In this document: one piece after another, positions 63,024-64,000 of the stretch
How positions within the stretch are numbered: position 1 is the stretch's first letter
How the letters are laid out: each line of letters opens with the position of its first letter
Assembly: GCF_000332175.1 (NCBI RefSeq)
Contig: NZ_KB235914.1
Span: forward strand, 317,966-381,965
DNA length: 64,000 nt
From: Pseudanabaena sp. PCC 6802
Lineage (GTDB): Bacteria; Cyanobacteriota; Cyanobacteriia; Pseudanabaenales; Pseudanabaenaceae
Direction of reading: 5' to 3'
The notes under the pieces: generated by a model
What the model was told of the DNA's origin: nothing
Databases searched by the model: none
The model's input: the letters and a program-made list of their open reading frames with translations, nothing else
Position numbers and translations under genes: made by a program

Positions 63024-64000
63024 ATGTTAAGCAATAGCCATAGCAAGCTTACCGATAGTCTAGCGACTAACATTTGCGAAAGAGAGACATTTGCCAAGGC
63101 CTTTTGGTTTTCGTCCGCGATCGTTGCTATTAGTACGCTACCGGACGGAGAGTTAGTTGAAGTTAATGATAGCTTTTGTCGGGATTTGGGCTATACCAGG
63201 GAAGAAATACTCAGGCAAAATAGTCTAGCTCTAAGGCTCTGGGTGGATCCAGACGAACACGACTACATTTTTAGTATGGTTTGTGCTGAGGGGGGGATAT
63301 TTAACCATCAAGTAAAGTTTTATACGAGATCGGGTTTAATTAGAAACGTAGAACTATCGGCGGAATTAATCACCTGTAGCGGCCAACCCCACATTTTATT
63401 TGTCGGTAGTGATATTACCGAGCGCAAACAGGCAGAGATACGGAACAGTTACGCCCATACCCCTCAAGGCAGTCCCCAAATTAGCGAACAATTAATCTTA
63501 GAAAACCGTTTATATTACGCCCTAGAGCAAAAAGAGCTAACCGTCTACTATCAACCCAAAGTCAACATTAATACTGGTGAAGTTATTGGCACTGAGGCTT
63601 TATTGCGCTGGGCATCTCCAGAATTGGGGTGGATTGTCCCAAATAGATTTATTCCGATCGCCGAGCAAACCGGACTGATTATTCCCATTGGTGAGTGGGT
63701 GCTGCGTACGGCCTGCCTGCAAAATAGAGCGTGGATAGAGGCGGGATTGTCGAAATTTCGCGTAGCGGTCAATCTGTCATTGCGCCAGGTGCAGCAACCA
63801 GATTTTATTTCAAGCGTGGAAAAAGTATTAAAGGAAACCCGCTTATCTCCTCGTTTTCTGGAGTTGGAAATTACCGAGACTGCCATGATGCAGGATATCG
63901 ACCATACTCGCTGGGTTTTAGGGCAACTTAGAGAGATGGGTATAACAATTACCATCGATGATTTTGGTATGGGCTACACTTCGCTCAGCTATCTCAAAGA
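63024..64000 (+). CDS. PAS-EAL cyclic-di-GMP phosphodiesterase, 3' end beyond the window
   Basis: An open frame of 325 codons starts at the ATG at 63024 and is uninterrupted to the end. Residues about 30-145 form a PAS domain ending in the DITERKQAE linker. An EAL domain starts near residue 170: TEALLRW (about 190-196), VAVNLSLRQ, LELEITETAMM and DDFGMGYTSLSYL. All metal- and substrate-binding motifs seen so far are intact. There is no GGDEF domain between PAS and EAL, which is less common in cyanobacteria. It should hydrolyse cyclic di-GMP; the C-terminus is not visible. Confidence 0.9.
   Translation, partial: MLSNSHSKLTDSLATNICERETFAKAFWFSSAIVAISTLPDGELVEVNDSFCRDLGYTREEILRQNSLALRLWVDPDEHDYIFSMVCAEGGIFNHQVKFYTRSGLIRNVELSAELITCSGQPHILFVGSDITERKQAEIRNSYAHTPQGSPQISEQLILENRLYYALEQKELTVYYQPKVNINTGEVIGTEALLRWASPELGWIVPNRFIPIAEQTGLIIPIGEWVLRTACLQNRAWIEAGLSKFRVAVNLSLRQVQQPDFISSVEKVLKETRLSPRFLELEITETAMMQDIDHTRWVLGQLREMGITITIDDFGMGYTSLSYLK

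Overview
The window comes from a cyanobacterium. It encodes PsaE (photosystem I), a one-helix high-light-inducible protein and a remnant of an SLH/OprB-type porin, and it is peppered with the HIP1 octamer GCGATCGC and with several families of short intergenic repeats. Five Uma2 endonuclease-like genes and many small toxin-antitoxin genes also fit a cyanobacterial chromosome. The species cannot be named from this sequence alone. Two stretches contain no HIP1 octamer although the rest is full of it: about 1-1585 and 14350-17450. I read both as probably acquired DNA.

Layout. 1-2112: a winged-helix-like protein followed by a P-loop ATPase that runs off the left edge; no HIP1 in the ATPase gene. 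2391-10920: a leftward cluster with a SWIM zinc-finger protein, a DUF5691 protein, a MoxR-type AAA+ ATPase, a DUF5682 protein and a VWA/MIDAS protein, matching the yehQ/yehL/yehM/yehP set of E. coli, with a RelE/ParE toxin-antitoxin pair between the last two. 10990-12962: an arsenic operon (ArsR, aquaporin, ArsN-ArsC fusion) with two putative ArsR operators. 13045-17570: an accessory region with a duplicated small gene, DUF5615/DUF433 toxin-antitoxin genes (one toxin broken) and an AT-rich two-gene membrane-protein module flanked by 12-bp direct repeats. 17614-31509: mostly housekeeping (2-oxoacid decarboxylase, psaE, mutM, RNA methyltransferase, hli, bacterioferritin-like protein, gltX, L,D-transpeptidase, eno, mobA, M23 peptidase). 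31725-47996: gyrB, two tandem mosaic Uma2 genes, murB and murC, a Crp regulator followed by a ghost copy of its own DNA-binding domain, tatA, pdxJ, a cytochrome P450, a PIN toxin pair, a galT-like gene, an aminotransferase, insertion-sequence and HxlR debris, and a diguanylate cyclase. 48024-52447: a compact three-gene operon of an alpha/beta hydrolase, a double-SRPBCC protein and an SRPBCC-C2-lipoxygenase fusion, probably an oxylipin pathway. 53259-64000: msrP, a truncated porin, Uma2, an SbcC-type ATPase, an IS630 transposase with a disrupted 3' end, VanZ-like and DUF350 membrane proteins, and a PAS-EAL phosphodiesterase that runs off the right edge.

Strongest candidates for something undescribed: the hydrolase-SRPBCC-lipoxygenase operon, including a lipoxygenase whose C-terminus is not the iron-ligating isoleucine; the AT-rich two-gene module at 14.6-17.1 kb; and a 65-bp palindromic element present three times, once read through in frame inside a protein gene. 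A second family of roughly 110-bp double-hairpin elements with TATAGC-type ends has eight copies, one of them with mismatched ends.
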